Part shown: positions 52,215 through 60,182 of the stretch, in pieces | Layout: every line of letters begins with the position of its first letter | How positions within the stretch are numbered: the stretch's first letter is position 1 | Assembly (NCBI GenBank): GCA_040902195.1 | Contig: JBBDXS010000015.1 | Location: 1 to 64,000, forward strand | Direction of reading: 5' to 3' | Length of the DNA: 64,000 nucleotides | Origin: JBBDXS01 sp040902195 | Lineage (GTDB): Bacteria > Chloroflexota > Dehalococcoidia > DSTF01 > RBG-16-68-14 | Translations under genes and position numbers: made by a program | The notes under the pieces: generated by a model | The model's database searches: none | Seen by the model: only the letters and a program-made list of their open reading frames with translations | Told to the model about the DNA's origin: nothing

Positions 52215-52532
52215 ATGAGTGAGGAGCTTCAGGACCGGTTCGCAGCGCTTTCGGGCGGTACGAAGCGCATGCTGGAGTACGTTGCTGTCCTGGACGGCGA
52301 GGCGCGCTACGCGATCCTGCGCCACCTCGCGCGCGTCTCCGAGGAAGACATGGTCGAGGACGTGAAGGAGGCCGTCGACGCGGGGATCATCGCTGTGCGT
52401 CCGGGCGAGCCGAACGTCTATGAATTCACGGAAGCGTCGGTGCGGGAGTGGGTGCTGTCGCAGATCGGCGAGACGCGGCTGCCCAAGCTCAGGGCTCGCG
52501 CGGCGGCGGCGCGGTGGCGGGTGGTGGGGTAG
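52215..52532 (+). CDS. Small winged-helix-like protein
   Basis: 105 residues from ATG 52215. MLEYVAVLDGEARYAILRHL, VEDVKEAVDAGIIAVRPGEP and VYEFTEASVREWVLSQIGE have the pattern of the winged-helix domain that follows the ATPase in MalT/LuxR-type signal ATPases (normally ending in F-x-H-x-x-V-R-E-A). Here it stands alone. It may be a DNA- or protein-binding regulator; the match is by pattern only. TACAAT lies six bases before an in-frame GTG at 52212, suggesting a leaderless mRNA. Confidence 0.6.
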   Translation: MSEELQDRFAALSGGTKRMLEYVAVLDGEARYAILRHLARVSEEDMVEDVKEAVDAGIIAVRPGEPNVYEFTEASVREWVLSQIGETRLPKLRARAAAARWRVVG

Positions 52533-52541
52533 CCCGGTTTA

Positions 52542-52810
52542 GAAGCTCGAAGCTCGAAGCTTGAGGTCGGAACACCCAATCGTCATTTGAAGGCGCGGGT
52601 TGAGGACAGAGCTAAAGCTCTGTCCCTACAGGGCCTCGCCAGCATGGAGGCCGATTTCCTTCGCATTGTCTGACTTTGCCAGACCGGCTCAGGATGACAA
52701 TGAGTGGCGTCGTCCTGACAGGCTGTCTCCTGAGGCGACTCTTCGAGAAGCCTGTCCCACGGAAGCGAATAGTAGGCTGACCGCTGACGGCTGACCGCTG
52801 ACGGCTAACA
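52542..52810. repeat. Spacer with heptamers and a palindrome
   Basis: (GAAGCTC)2 GAAGCTT at 52542-52562; CCCTAC palindrome with ACAGAGCTAAAGCTCTGT core at 52604-52629; CGGCTCAGGATGACA near 52683-52697; then alternating GCTGACC/GCTGACG units at 52776-52803 plus GCTAACA at 52804-52810, which abuts the stop of the LLM gene. No ORF. Confidence 0.85.
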
Positions 52811-52811
52811 G

Positions 52812-53747
52812 CTACGTGCCTGCGAGTTGTTTGACGACTGGCGCGAGCTGCTCGAAGACGTCGCCGGAGAAGACGACGTAGGAGAAGCCGAACTCCTCCC
52901 GGCGCTGCTGGAGGTCCTCGACGACCTGGCCGGCCGTGCCGACGACGATGTGCGGCGACTTGAGCACTTCTTCGCCGGGCATGCCGAAGCCGCCCGCGAT
53001 GCGCTCCGCCATGCCGGCGCGGTCGTCGGTGACGATCGAGACGAAAACGGTGCAGCTCAGCTCGAGCTCGTCGAAGTGCGCTCCGGCGGCGTCGCGCATC
53101 CAGCCGACTTTCTCGCGCGTCGCGGGGGCCGTGCCGGTGGCGGCGACGACGGGGTTCACGACGCCTTCGGCGAGCGAGAAGTTCACGCTCACGATGTCGG
53201 CGTTGCGCGCCGCGACGCGCGTCATGCGCTTCGCGCCCGCGCCGATGAGGATCGGCGGGTGCGGCCTCTGCACCGGTCGAGGGAGCGGCTGCGCGTTCGT
53301 GACGGTGTAGAACTTGCCGGCGTAGGAGAAGGGCCCCTCGCTCGTGAACAACCCCTTGATGATGGCGAGACCTTCCTTGAAGCGATCGATGCGCGTGGCG
53401 GGTGCGTCGTACGAGATGCCGGACTCGTCGTAGTCGCTCTTCATCCAGCCGGCGCCGAGGCCGGCCTCGACGCGCCCGTTCGAGAGCACGTCGAGCGTGG
53501 CCCACTCCTTCGCGAGCACGAGCGGATGGCGGTAGTCGTTGTCGAGCACGAGCGTGCCGAGCCGGAGCGAATCGGTCGCGGCGGCCGCGGCCTGGAGCGC
53601 GATGAGCGGCGCGAACTGGTCGCCGAAGTGGTCGGGGATGAAGAGCGACGAAAAGCCCAGCTCCTCGATGCGGCGGGCCTTGTTCGCCCAGTCCTCGGCG
53701 GAGCTAGCGCGAGATGTCTGGATCCCGAAGCGAAACTTGCGTGGCAT
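52812..53747 (-). CDS. LLM-class oxidoreductase, probably F420-type (MSMEG_2516-like)
   Basis: 311 residues of the luciferase-like family: FRFGIQTSRASSAEDWANKA, FIPDHFGDQFAPLIALQAAA, LVLDNDYRHPLVLAKEWATL, VLSNGRVEAGLGAGWMKSDY and PPILIGAGAKRM. The pattern suits the TIGR03621-like actinobacterial F420 group. F420 use is inferred. ATG 53747 with AAAGGA upstream; TAGAAT near 53783-53788 may be the -10, with heptamer repeats just beyond. Confidence 0.88.
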   Translation of the reverse strand: MPRKFRFGIQTSRASSAEDWANKARRIEELGFSSLFIPDHFGDQFAPLIALQAAAAATDSLRLGTLVLDNDYRHPLVLAKEWATLDVLSNGRVEAGLGAGWMKSDYDESGISYDAPATRIDRFKEGLAIIKGLFTSEGPFSYAGKFYTVTNAQPLPRPVQRPHPPILIGAGAKRMTRVAARNADIVSVNFSLAEGVVNPVVAATGTAPATREKVGWMRDAAGAHFDELELSCTVFVSIVTDDRAGMAERIAGGFGMPGEEVLKSPHIVVGTAGQVVEDLQQRREEFGFSYVVFSGDVFEQLAPVVKQLAGT

Positions 53748-53797
53748 GGTGGGTCCTTTCGTGGCGGTGGATGTAGCCGGAGCATTCTAGCGGAAGA

Positions 53798-53832
53798 GGA
53801 ACACGGAACAGGGAACATGGAACACGGGACTG
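53798..53832. repeat. GGAACAN heptamer repeat
   Basis: GGAACAC, GGAACAG, GGAACAT, GGAACAC, GGGACTG, upstream of the LLM gene. A CCCTAC palindrome with GGGCGCGTCGCGACGCGCCC core lies at 53896-53922. Confidence 0.85.
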
Positions 53833-53980
53833 ATCGGGAGGTCCGCCCTATCGGATTCCCGACGGGCTGAAGCCTGTCCCACGGTATGAGGACGCGGCGG
53901 GCGCGTCGCGACGCGCCCCTACACGGAGGGCGGGAACCCCCACGCCGCCCGTGGTGTAGGAGGAGCAGGAGGAGTTCGCT

Positions 53981-55270
53981 ATGGACAGGAAGGTCATCGG
54001 TCTTGCGTTGATCATCGCGCTCGGCGCGGCGGGCGTGCTCGGCAGCACGCTGGTGCTCTCGCAGGGCGCGACGCCGGCAACGACACCGACGCGGGAAGCG
54101 ACGGCAGTTCCGACGAGTGGACCTACTGCCGCGCCGACATCGGCGCTGCCGCCGCTGCCAGGACTGCCGGACGGCGTGAGCGGACGCCTGACGTACTTCA
54201 GCCAGGGCGAGCTGGTCACCGTGCAGCTCCCGGAGGGCATCGAGGTGGCGCGCGAGCCCGTGGCGGATATGAACGGCTCGGCGACATCGCCGGACGGTTC
54301 GTGGACCGCGACGCCCAACTGCGGCGCGACGGCGTGCGATCTCGTCCTCAGCGGTCCTCTGGCTGCTGGCGCGACGCTGCACATCGATGGCCTGGTGGAC
54401 GGCATCGAGTGGTCGGCGGACGGCGGCGCGCTTGCGTACGTCACGATGGCGTTCGACAGCACAGGAGTGATCGCGCGACGCGACCTCTTCATTATCGAGA
54501 CGGACGCTTTCGACGAGCCGCGCATGCTACTTTCGGTGCCCGGCAATGTGCTCCTACCGTTCGTGTGGAGCGCGGACGGCAACCTGGTCGTCGCGAGCAA
54601 CGATGGCGCAGAGACGCGCATCGAGCGCATCGACGTGAATGGCGAGGCGGAGACGATCGCGACGGCGGAGGCGCAGGTCTACTACTTCTACCCTTCGCCC
54701 GATCGATCGACCGTGGCGTATACGCAGGACAGCGATGAGGGCTGGCGTCTGCTCGCGCTCGATCTCGATTCGGGCGACGTGACGGACTACGGCAACATGG
54801 GCTCGGACCCGGCAGGGACCGCACCGCCGGTTGTCACGCCAACGGTAAAGGGCCCGATGTACGTCGCGTGGTCGCCGGATGGGACACGACTGGCGTTCGG
54901 CGGCGGGAACGAAGCGCCATACACGATGACGATCGTCGATCTGCAATCGGGCGCGCCGGCGCGGACGGCGTTCGAGGAAGGCTACCCGGGCGAGATCAAG
55001 TGGTCGCCCGACGGCAGGCAGGTCGCCGTGTCGACGTACGACGCGGAGCGCACGCGGCACGAGGTGTACATCGTCGATCCGGCGACGGGCGTCGCGCGGC
55101 ACGTGTCGTCCGGCTGCGTGATCGTGTGGTCGCCGGACGGCCGCTTCCTCGCGCAACACATCGATAAGGAGCCGGGCGTCGGGATCGTCGATGTCGCGAC
55201 GGGGCAGTACGGCCACCTGACGAACGAGCGCTACGATACGCCGCTGCGGTGGGAGGATGGGACCAGCTAG
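53981..55270 (+). CDS. Secreted TolB-like (PD40) beta-propeller
   Basis: 429 residues: signal or anchor helix (LIIALGAAGVLGSTLVL), Thr/Pro-rich linker (about 28-65), then WD40-like PD40 repeats: EWSADGGALAYVTM, VWSADGNLVVASN, AWSPDGTRLAFGGG, KWSPDGRQVAVSTY and VWSPDGRFLAQH. These sequences form six- or seven-bladed propellers in TolB and related periplasmic proteins. No lipobox Cys follows the hydrophobic segment, so it is secreted or N-anchored. ATG 53981 with GGAGG upstream. Not linked to a tolA/pal locus. Confidence 0.88.
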   Translation: MDRKVIGLALIIALGAAGVLGSTLVLSQGATPATTPTREATAVPTSGPTAAPTSALPPLPGLPDGVSGRLTYFSQGELVTVQLPEGIEVAREPVADMNGSATSPDGSWTATPNCGATACDLVLSGPLAAGATLHIDGLVDGIEWSADGGALAYVTMAFDSTGVIARRDLFIIETDAFDEPRMLLSVPGNVLLPFVWSADGNLVVASNDGAETRIERIDVNGEAETIATAEAQVYYFYPSPDRSTVAYTQDSDEGWRLLALDLDSGDVTDYGNMGSDPAGTAPPVVTPTVKGPMYVAWSPDGTRLAFGGGNEAPYTMTIVDLQSGAPARTAFEEGYPGEIKWSPDGRQVAVSTYDAERTRHEVYIVDPATGVARHVSSGCVIVWSPDGRFLAQHIDKEPGVGIVDVATGQYGHLTNERYDTPLRWEDGTS

Positions 55271-55367
55271 TAGGGATTTGTCGACACGTTAGGTCCCGCG
55301 GGCTCCCCGCCCCATGTACGCTCTACCCCTCTTCCCTCGGGATGACAGAGCGAGTAATGGAGACGCA

Positions 55368-55399
55368 CGAAGCCCCCCGACGTTAGCCGGGGGGCTTCG
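55368..55399. terminator. 12-bp hairpin between convergent genes
   Basis: CGAAGCCCCCCG and CGGGGGGCTTCG around eight bases, between the propeller gene (ends 55270) and the convergent secreted-protein gene (ends 55424). It can serve both strands. Confidence 0.8.
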
Positions 55400-55423
55400 C
55401 AACTGGCGGCAGGAGGAGGTTTC

Positions 55424-55945
55424 TTAGCCGGCGGTTGGTGGCTCCCAGACCTGGACGAGACCGTCCAGTGTGCCTTCCAGCGTGTAGTCGAGGTCGCGGC
55501 CGCGGACGTGGATCGATGACGTGCCGTCGGGCGCGAACGTTGCATCGTGGTGCACCGCGACGCGCGTGCCGTCCGGCTGGACGAGGCCGCCGTTGCCGCT
55601 CGCGTGGATCAGGCCTGCGTCATCGACCGTGAGGGTGCGCACGCCTCCGTTGTAGTAGCCGTACTCCTCGGAGTAGAAACGCAGCGCGCCGCCGGGCTTC
55701 CCATCGCGGATTGTGCCGCGCAGATCGACCGTGGCCGTCTCGCCGTCGTCTTCCGTAAGCTGGCCAATCGCGGCGGCGATGAGGCTCGGGAGCACGCGCG
55801 GCGGGACGGCGCTCGTGCTCGAGTCGCTCTCTTGCGCACCGGCGCTCGTGCCGCCGACGCTGATGCTCACGATGCCGGTCGCCAGCAGCGCCGCTACGAC
55901 GACGGCCGTCGCGCTGATACCGATCGACTTCAACCATGTACTCAT
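55424..55945 (-). CDS. Secreted protein of unknown function
   Basis: 173 residues with a signal peptide (ISATAVVVAALLATGIVSIS, cleavage near SAGAQ). The rest is beta-rich (TVDLRGTIRDGKPGGALRFY, VRTLTVDDAGLIHASGNGGL, SIHVRGRDLDYTLEGTLDGL) and resembles no family that was recognised. ATG 55945 has AAGGAGG seven bases upstream. Confidence 0.78.
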   Translation of the reverse strand: MSTWLKSIGISATAVVVAALLATGIVSISVGGTSAGAQESDSSTSAVPPRVLPSLIAAAIGQLTEDDGETATVDLRGTIRDGKPGGALRFYSEEYGYYNGGVRTLTVDDAGLIHASGNGGLVQPDGTRVAVHHDATFAPDGTSSIHVRGRDLDYTLEGTLDGLVQVWEPPTAG

Positions 55946-56323
55946 GACGGGCCTCCTTCTTGGTATGCCACCAGCGTACGCCCGGGGAGGGGAGAAGTCG
56001 TTTCGGAGGTGTGACTTTGTGGGAGGAACGAGGAAGCGGGGATTGGTCGCGAGGATGACGCGCCATCCCGGGTCCTGCTGGGAGGACGAACGGGCGCTTG
56101 GACATGGAGTCCAAGCGCTATCGATGGGGATGCGAGATTTTTCGTCCTTCCGCGGAAGGACTCAGAATGACAGAGGAGGACGGGGCGGGCGGCTGTGCGC
56201 CCCTACGGGAGGGATTGATCGAGACGTAGATGGGGCGGGGGGGGGGGGNNNNNNNNNNGCCCGCCGCGCCCCCCCCCCCTACACTGACGGGGCACGGTTG
56301 AGGACAGAGCTGAAGCTCTGTCC
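55946..56323. other. Repeat-rich spacer with 10-N gap
   Basis: 378 bases, no credible gene. CTTCCGCGGAAGG...CAGAATGACAG near 56147-56173; a degenerate CCCTAC palindrome at 56182-56206; poly-G, N at 56249-56258, then GC-rich run ending CCCCTAC, again a broken palindrome. A palindrome with ACAGAGCTGAAGCTCTGT core at 56302-56327 runs into the sulfatase stop codon. Confidence 0.8.
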
Positions 56324-58597
56324 CTACTGGCTCGTGATCGCAAGCTCTGCTTCTGTGCGCGGGTCCACGAATGCGGGGCCCTCGACGTCGATGACGACGC
56401 GGCGCAGGCGGCCCGTGAACGCGAAGGGCGAGCGGTAGTCCTTGCAGATGGCGAGGCCCGCGCCGTACCCGCACGAGAGGCCGTCGCCCGTGATCGCGAA
56501 GCGCGTGCGCGTGAACGGATCGATGTGCACGGAGCCGCAGGCGAGGTCATCGATGTACAGCGTGCCGGTGCCCTTGTGCTCGCCTTCCTTCACGAAACGA
56601 AACGACAGCGTGTGCTCGCCCGCCGGCACGTCGATGTCGGAAACGACGCGATGCTCCGCGAACGCGCAGAAGTTGTGTACGTAGTGCAAACGGCCGTCCT
56701 TCACGAACAACACGTAGCCGCCGAGCCCGCTGCCGTTCGCAAGCAAGACGCCCTCGGCGCCGGCGGGCGGGACCTCGACCTCGGCAGTGATCGTGTGCGA
56801 GCGGTTGCGCACGTTCGCCGCGACGACCTCCGGCACGAGACCGCCGCCCGGATAGTAGACGTAGCGTCCGCGCGCGGGCAGGGCGGTCGGATGCTGGCCG
56901 AAGATCGCCTCGAAGGGGCTGTTGTCGAGCGGCAGCACCTGGTACTTCTCGGCCTCGCGCCACCACAGCTCGATCAGCTCCTTGAGCCGCGCCGGCTCCT
57001 GCTGCGCGAGGTCGTGGCACTCCGACGCGTCGCGCGTGACGTCGTAGAGCTCCCAGCGCGTGTCGTCGAAGGGGACGTTAGGGTCGAAGATCGGATGGTA
57101 GACGACAGCCTTCCAGCCGTTGTGGTAGATCGCGCGACAGCCGAGCATCTCGAAGTACTGCGTGTCGCGCTGGCTCTGCGCCGCCGCGTCGCGCAGCGTG
57201 TGCGCGAAGCTGACGCCCTCGATCGGCTTCTGCGCGACGCCGGCGATCTCGGCCGGGGCCTCGATGCCCGCGATGTCGAGGATGGTCGGGGCGAGATCGA
57301 TCGCGTGGACGTACTGGCGGCGCAGCTCGCCCTTCGCGTCGAGGCCGCGGGGCCAGTGGACGATGAGCGGATCGGCGACGCCGCCTTCGTGCACTTCGCG
57401 CTTCCAGCGGCGGAACGGTGTGTTGCCCGCGACGGTCCAGCCCCACGGATAGTTGTTGTGCGTGTACGGGCCGCCGATCTCGTCGATGCGCGCGACGGCC
57501 TCCTCGATCGGCGTGCCGGCGAGGTTCCACGTGCGTAGGTCGTTCAGAGAACCGAACGGCCCGCCCTCGGAGCTGGCGCCGTTGTCGGAGAGTACGAGGA
57601 GCAGCGTGTTGTCGAGATCGCCCGTCTCGCGCAGGAATGACAGCACGCGGCCGATCTGCGCGTCGGCGTGCGAGAGGTAGCCGGCGAAGCATTCCTGGAA
57701 GCGCGCGAAGACGCGTCGCTGGTCGTCCGTGAGGGAGTCCCACGCCGGGACCCAATCGGGCCGCGGCGACAGCTCGGTCGTCGGCGGCAGCAAGCCAATC
57801 GACTGCTGGCGCGCGAACGTCGCGTCGCGCCAGGCGTCCCAGCCCGCGTCGAAGTGGCCGCGATACTTCTCGCGCCAGTCGGGCGGCGGCTGATGCGGCG
57901 AGTGGCAGGCGCCGGTGCAGAAGTAGAGGAAGAACGGCTTGTCGGGGTCGGCGGCGCGCAGGTCCTGCAGGTACTCGACGGCGTGGTCCGCGAGGTCCTC
58001 GGTCAGGTGGTAGCCGTCCTCCCAGGCGCGCGGCGGCGCGACGTGATGGTTGTCGTGCACGAGGGACGGCGCGAACTGGTTCGTCTCGCCGCCGAAGAAG
58101 CCGTAGAAGCGCTCGAAGCCGCGGCCGAGCGGCCAGCGTTCGCGCGAGGCGGCGAGGTGCGTCTCGTCCTCCGGCACGAGGTGCCACTTGCCGACCGCGT
58201 ACGCCGCGTAGCCTTGCGGCACGAGCATCTCGGGAAGGAAGCCAACGCTCTTCGGGATGCGGTTCCAGTAACCGGGGAAGCCCGTCGGCAGGTCGGCGAC
58301 GCGCCCCATGCCGGCCGAGTGGTGGTTGCGTCCCGTCAGCACGCAGGCGCGCGTCGGCGAGCAGAGCGCGGTGGTGTGGAAGTTCGTGTAGCGCAGGCCG
58401 TGCGCGGCGAGACCGTCGAGGACGGGCGTCTCGATGTCGGAGCCGAAGCAGCCGAGCTGCGCGAAGCCGACGTCGTCGAGGACGACGATCAGCACGTTAG
58501 GCGCGCCGGCCGGAGCACGGGCGGGATCGGGCCACCACGGCGTCGATTCGGCGCGCGTGCGGCCGATGACGCCTCGGAACTCGGGATCGACGGACAT
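56324..58597 (-). CDS. Type I sulfatase (arylsulfatase-like)
   Basis: 757 residues. The formylglycine motif is present as LCSPTRACVLTGRNHHSAGM (Cys, Pro, Arg), with the metal-binding start NVLIVVLDDVGFAQLGCFG and later GKWHLVPEDE and LVLSDNGASSEGG. The C-terminal 200 residues form a beta-rich domain (RFAITGDGLSCGYGAGLAI). No signal peptide is seen, so it is probably cytosolic; it hydrolyses sulfate esters of unknown compounds. The formylglycine-generating enzyme is not in the window. The TAG stop at 56324 lies inside a CCCTAC repeat. Confidence 0.92.
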   Translation of the reverse strand: MSVDPEFRGVIGRTRAESTPWWPDPARAPAGAPNVLIVVLDDVGFAQLGCFGSDIETPVLDGLAAHGLRYTNFHTTALCSPTRACVLTGRNHHSAGMGRVADLPTGFPGYWNRIPKSVGFLPEMLVPQGYAAYAVGKWHLVPEDETHLAASRERWPLGRGFERFYGFFGGETNQFAPSLVHDNHHVAPPRAWEDGYHLTEDLADHAVEYLQDLRAADPDKPFFLYFCTGACHSPHQPPPDWREKYRGHFDAGWDAWRDATFARQQSIGLLPPTTELSPRPDWVPAWDSLTDDQRRVFARFQECFAGYLSHADAQIGRVLSFLRETGDLDNTLLLVLSDNGASSEGGPFGSLNDLRTWNLAGTPIEEAVARIDEIGGPYTHNNYPWGWTVAGNTPFRRWKREVHEGGVADPLIVHWPRGLDAKGELRRQYVHAIDLAPTILDIAGIEAPAEIAGVAQKPIEGVSFAHTLRDAAAQSQRDTQYFEMLGCRAIYHNGWKAVVYHPIFDPNVPFDDTRWELYDVTRDASECHDLAQQEPARLKELIELWWREAEKYQVLPLDNSPFEAIFGQHPTALPARGRYVYYPGGGLVPEVVAANVRNRSHTITAEVEVPPAGAEGVLLANGSGLGGYVLFVKDGRLHYVHNFCAFAEHRVVSDIDVPAGEHTLSFRFVKEGEHKGTGTLYIDDLACGSVHIDPFTRTRFAITGDGLSCGYGAGLAICKDYRSPFAFTGRLRRVVIDVEGPAFVDPRTEAELAITSQ

Positions 58598-58643
58598 GCG
58601 GGACCTCCTGTGTGAAGCAGGCGCATTGTATAGGAAGGAATCA

Positions 58644-58671
58644 GGAACTAGGAACAGGGAACGCGGAACAA
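58644..58671. repeat. GGAACNN heptamer repeat
   Basis: GGAACTA, GGAACAG, GGAACGC, GGAACAA, upstream of the sulfatase start and a TATACA-type -10 (58626-58631). The rest of the 186-base spacer to 58783 shows nothing further. Confidence 0.8.
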
Positions 58672-58783
58672 GGGGTAGGTCGGGAAGTGGGGCGCAGTAG
58701 GAGCTAGCTCCGCGGATCAGGGTTGGTATTGTCGTGGTCTCAAGACCCCGACCTACGGAGCTCGTTTCGGAGGAGGGCGGTCG

Positions 58784-59467
58784 CTAGGGGATCATCGGTG
58801 GGGGGCAGCGCAGGGCGTCGGGTGGGAGCAAAGCGGCGTGGAATTGCAGGACGATGGCGGCGTCGACGGAGTCGGCGGCGCCGTCGTCGTTAACGTCGGC
58901 GTTGGCGGGGAAGACGAGCGTCTGGATCATGCCGGCTGCATACTGCAGGATCCATGCCGCGTCCAGGCTGTTCACGAGGGCATCGCTGTTCGTGTCGCCG
59001 CAGGAGGGTGCAACCTCGATCACGATGTCGGGTGTCGTGAGGTAGAAGCCGTAAGGAAAGCAATAGGGCGGGAGTGGCGTAGGATTCGGCGTGGGCGTGG
59101 GTGGAGGACAGATCGGCTTCTCGAAGAAGGCGGTGCCGCTGATGGTGGCGATGCCCGGCCCGACGGCTTCGAACGTGACGATGGGTTCGTAGCCGAACGT
59201 GTTGTCGATCAGCTCTACGACGGGATGGTCCGCGTCCTGCTCGATTTGCCAGCTCAGCATGGTGGGCGATTGCGTTCCTCTCGCCCTGGCCCGCACTTCG
59301 ATCATGTCTCCGACGATGGGCTCGCCGGGCGTGACGGAGATCCCCCACGTACCGTCGACATCGCTGCCGTACGTGGGGCCGACGGCGCGAACGAGGCCGT
59401 ACGCCAAGAGGAGGAGCGCAGCAAACGCCACCGCGATAAGGACTCGGGAGCGGGTGATGTTGAGCAT
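58784..59467 (-). CDS. Secreted protein with Ig-like domain and C-terminal dockerin
   Basis: 227 residues: signal peptide (VLIAVAFAALLLLAYGLVRA), a beta-sandwich-like region (about 30-115; SVTPGEPIVGDMIEVRARAR), a Pro/Thr linker, then two dockerin loops: GDTNSDALVNSLDAAWILQY and DVNDDGAADSVDAAIVLQFH. Function unknown; likely a small surface binding partner. ATG 59467, a TATACT nearby at about 59492-59497. Confidence 0.82.
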   Translation of the reverse strand: MLNITRSRVLIAVAFAALLLLAYGLVRAVGPTYGSDVDGTWGISVTPGEPIVGDMIEVRARARGTQSPTMLSWQIEQDADHPVVELIDNTFGYEPIVTFEAVGPGIATISGTAFFEKPICPPPTPTPNPTPLPPYCFPYGFYLTTPDIVIEVAPSCGDTNSDALVNSLDAAWILQYAAGMIQTLVFPANADVNDDGAADSVDAAIVLQFHAALLPPDALRCPPPMIP

Positions 59468-59520
59468 GGCAGGCTACCGGTACCCGCCGACAGTATACCC
59501 CCCGTGTCAAGAGCGCGAAG

Positions 59521-59844
59521 CTAGCTGCAGTGCAACGCCTCGATGTGGAGAATGCGGGCCGAGACCTGAAGGATGAAGCCCGCATCGAGAGCATCGACGG
59601 TGTGGTTGCTGTTAACGTCGTCGTTCTCGAAGAAGAGAAGCTGATCGAGCAGGCCGGCGGAGTACTGGAGCACGATGACAACGTCGATGCTGTTGACGAT
59701 GCGGTTGCCGTCGCTGTCGCCGCAGACGGTGCTCGGCGCGCCCGCGACGTTGTCGTCGCCGGCGGAGACGGGCGCAACTGGTAGCAGTATGCCCAGGGTC
59801 AAGAGTAGTGCGGCGACGGGCGCGATGATGCGGGGTATGAACAT
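59521..59844 (-). CDS. Stand-alone secreted dockerin
   Basis: 107 residues: a signal peptide (APVAALLLTLGILLPVAPVSA) followed by nothing but one dockerin module with two calcium loops, GDSDGNRIVNSIDVVIVLQY and DDVNSNHTVDALDAGFILQV. Full dockerins usually ride on an enzyme or structural protein; a free one could block or bridge a cohesin. The gene starts at ATG 59844 with GAGAGGAG upstream and is 53 bases downstream-adjacent to another dockerin gene. Confidence 0.85.
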   Translation of the reverse strand: MFIPRIIAPVAALLLTLGILLPVAPVSAGDDNVAGAPSTVCGDSDGNRIVNSIDVVIVLQYSAGLLDQLLFFENDDVNSNHTVDALDAGFILQVSARILHIEALHCS

Positions 59845-60182
59845 GTCCGGGCTCCTCTCATTCTTCTAATCGGCCCTGGATTGTACGATCTGGTGCCCGC
59901 TGAAGGAACGAGGAAACCAGGATAAGGAACGAGGGATGGCTTGAGGGGTGGCTGTCAACGGATGGGAGAACGGATAAACGGATAGGTCAGTATCGTGGGC
60001 GAACACCCTTCGCTTCGCTCGAGGGCGGGCCTCGCGCTCCGCCGGGATTCCTTGGGGACGGGGCTGACGATTGGGTGATGTCGAGGACAGAGCTAAAGCT
60101 CTGTCCCTACGGGCCTCGCCAGCAAGGCGACCGAGGTTCCCTTCGCTTCGCTCATGTAGCTGTGCAACAGTGCAAGACGCTG
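59845..60182. repeat. Repeat-filled spacer
   Basis: 338 bases, no gene: GGAACGA-type heptamers near 59905-59935, ACGGATA-type repeats near 59958-59983, CCTTCGCTTCGCTCGAGGG near 60008-60026, a palindrome with ACAGAGCTAAAGCTCTGT core at 60085-60110, and CTCGCCAGCAAGGCGACCGAGG just after. Confidence 0.8.
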
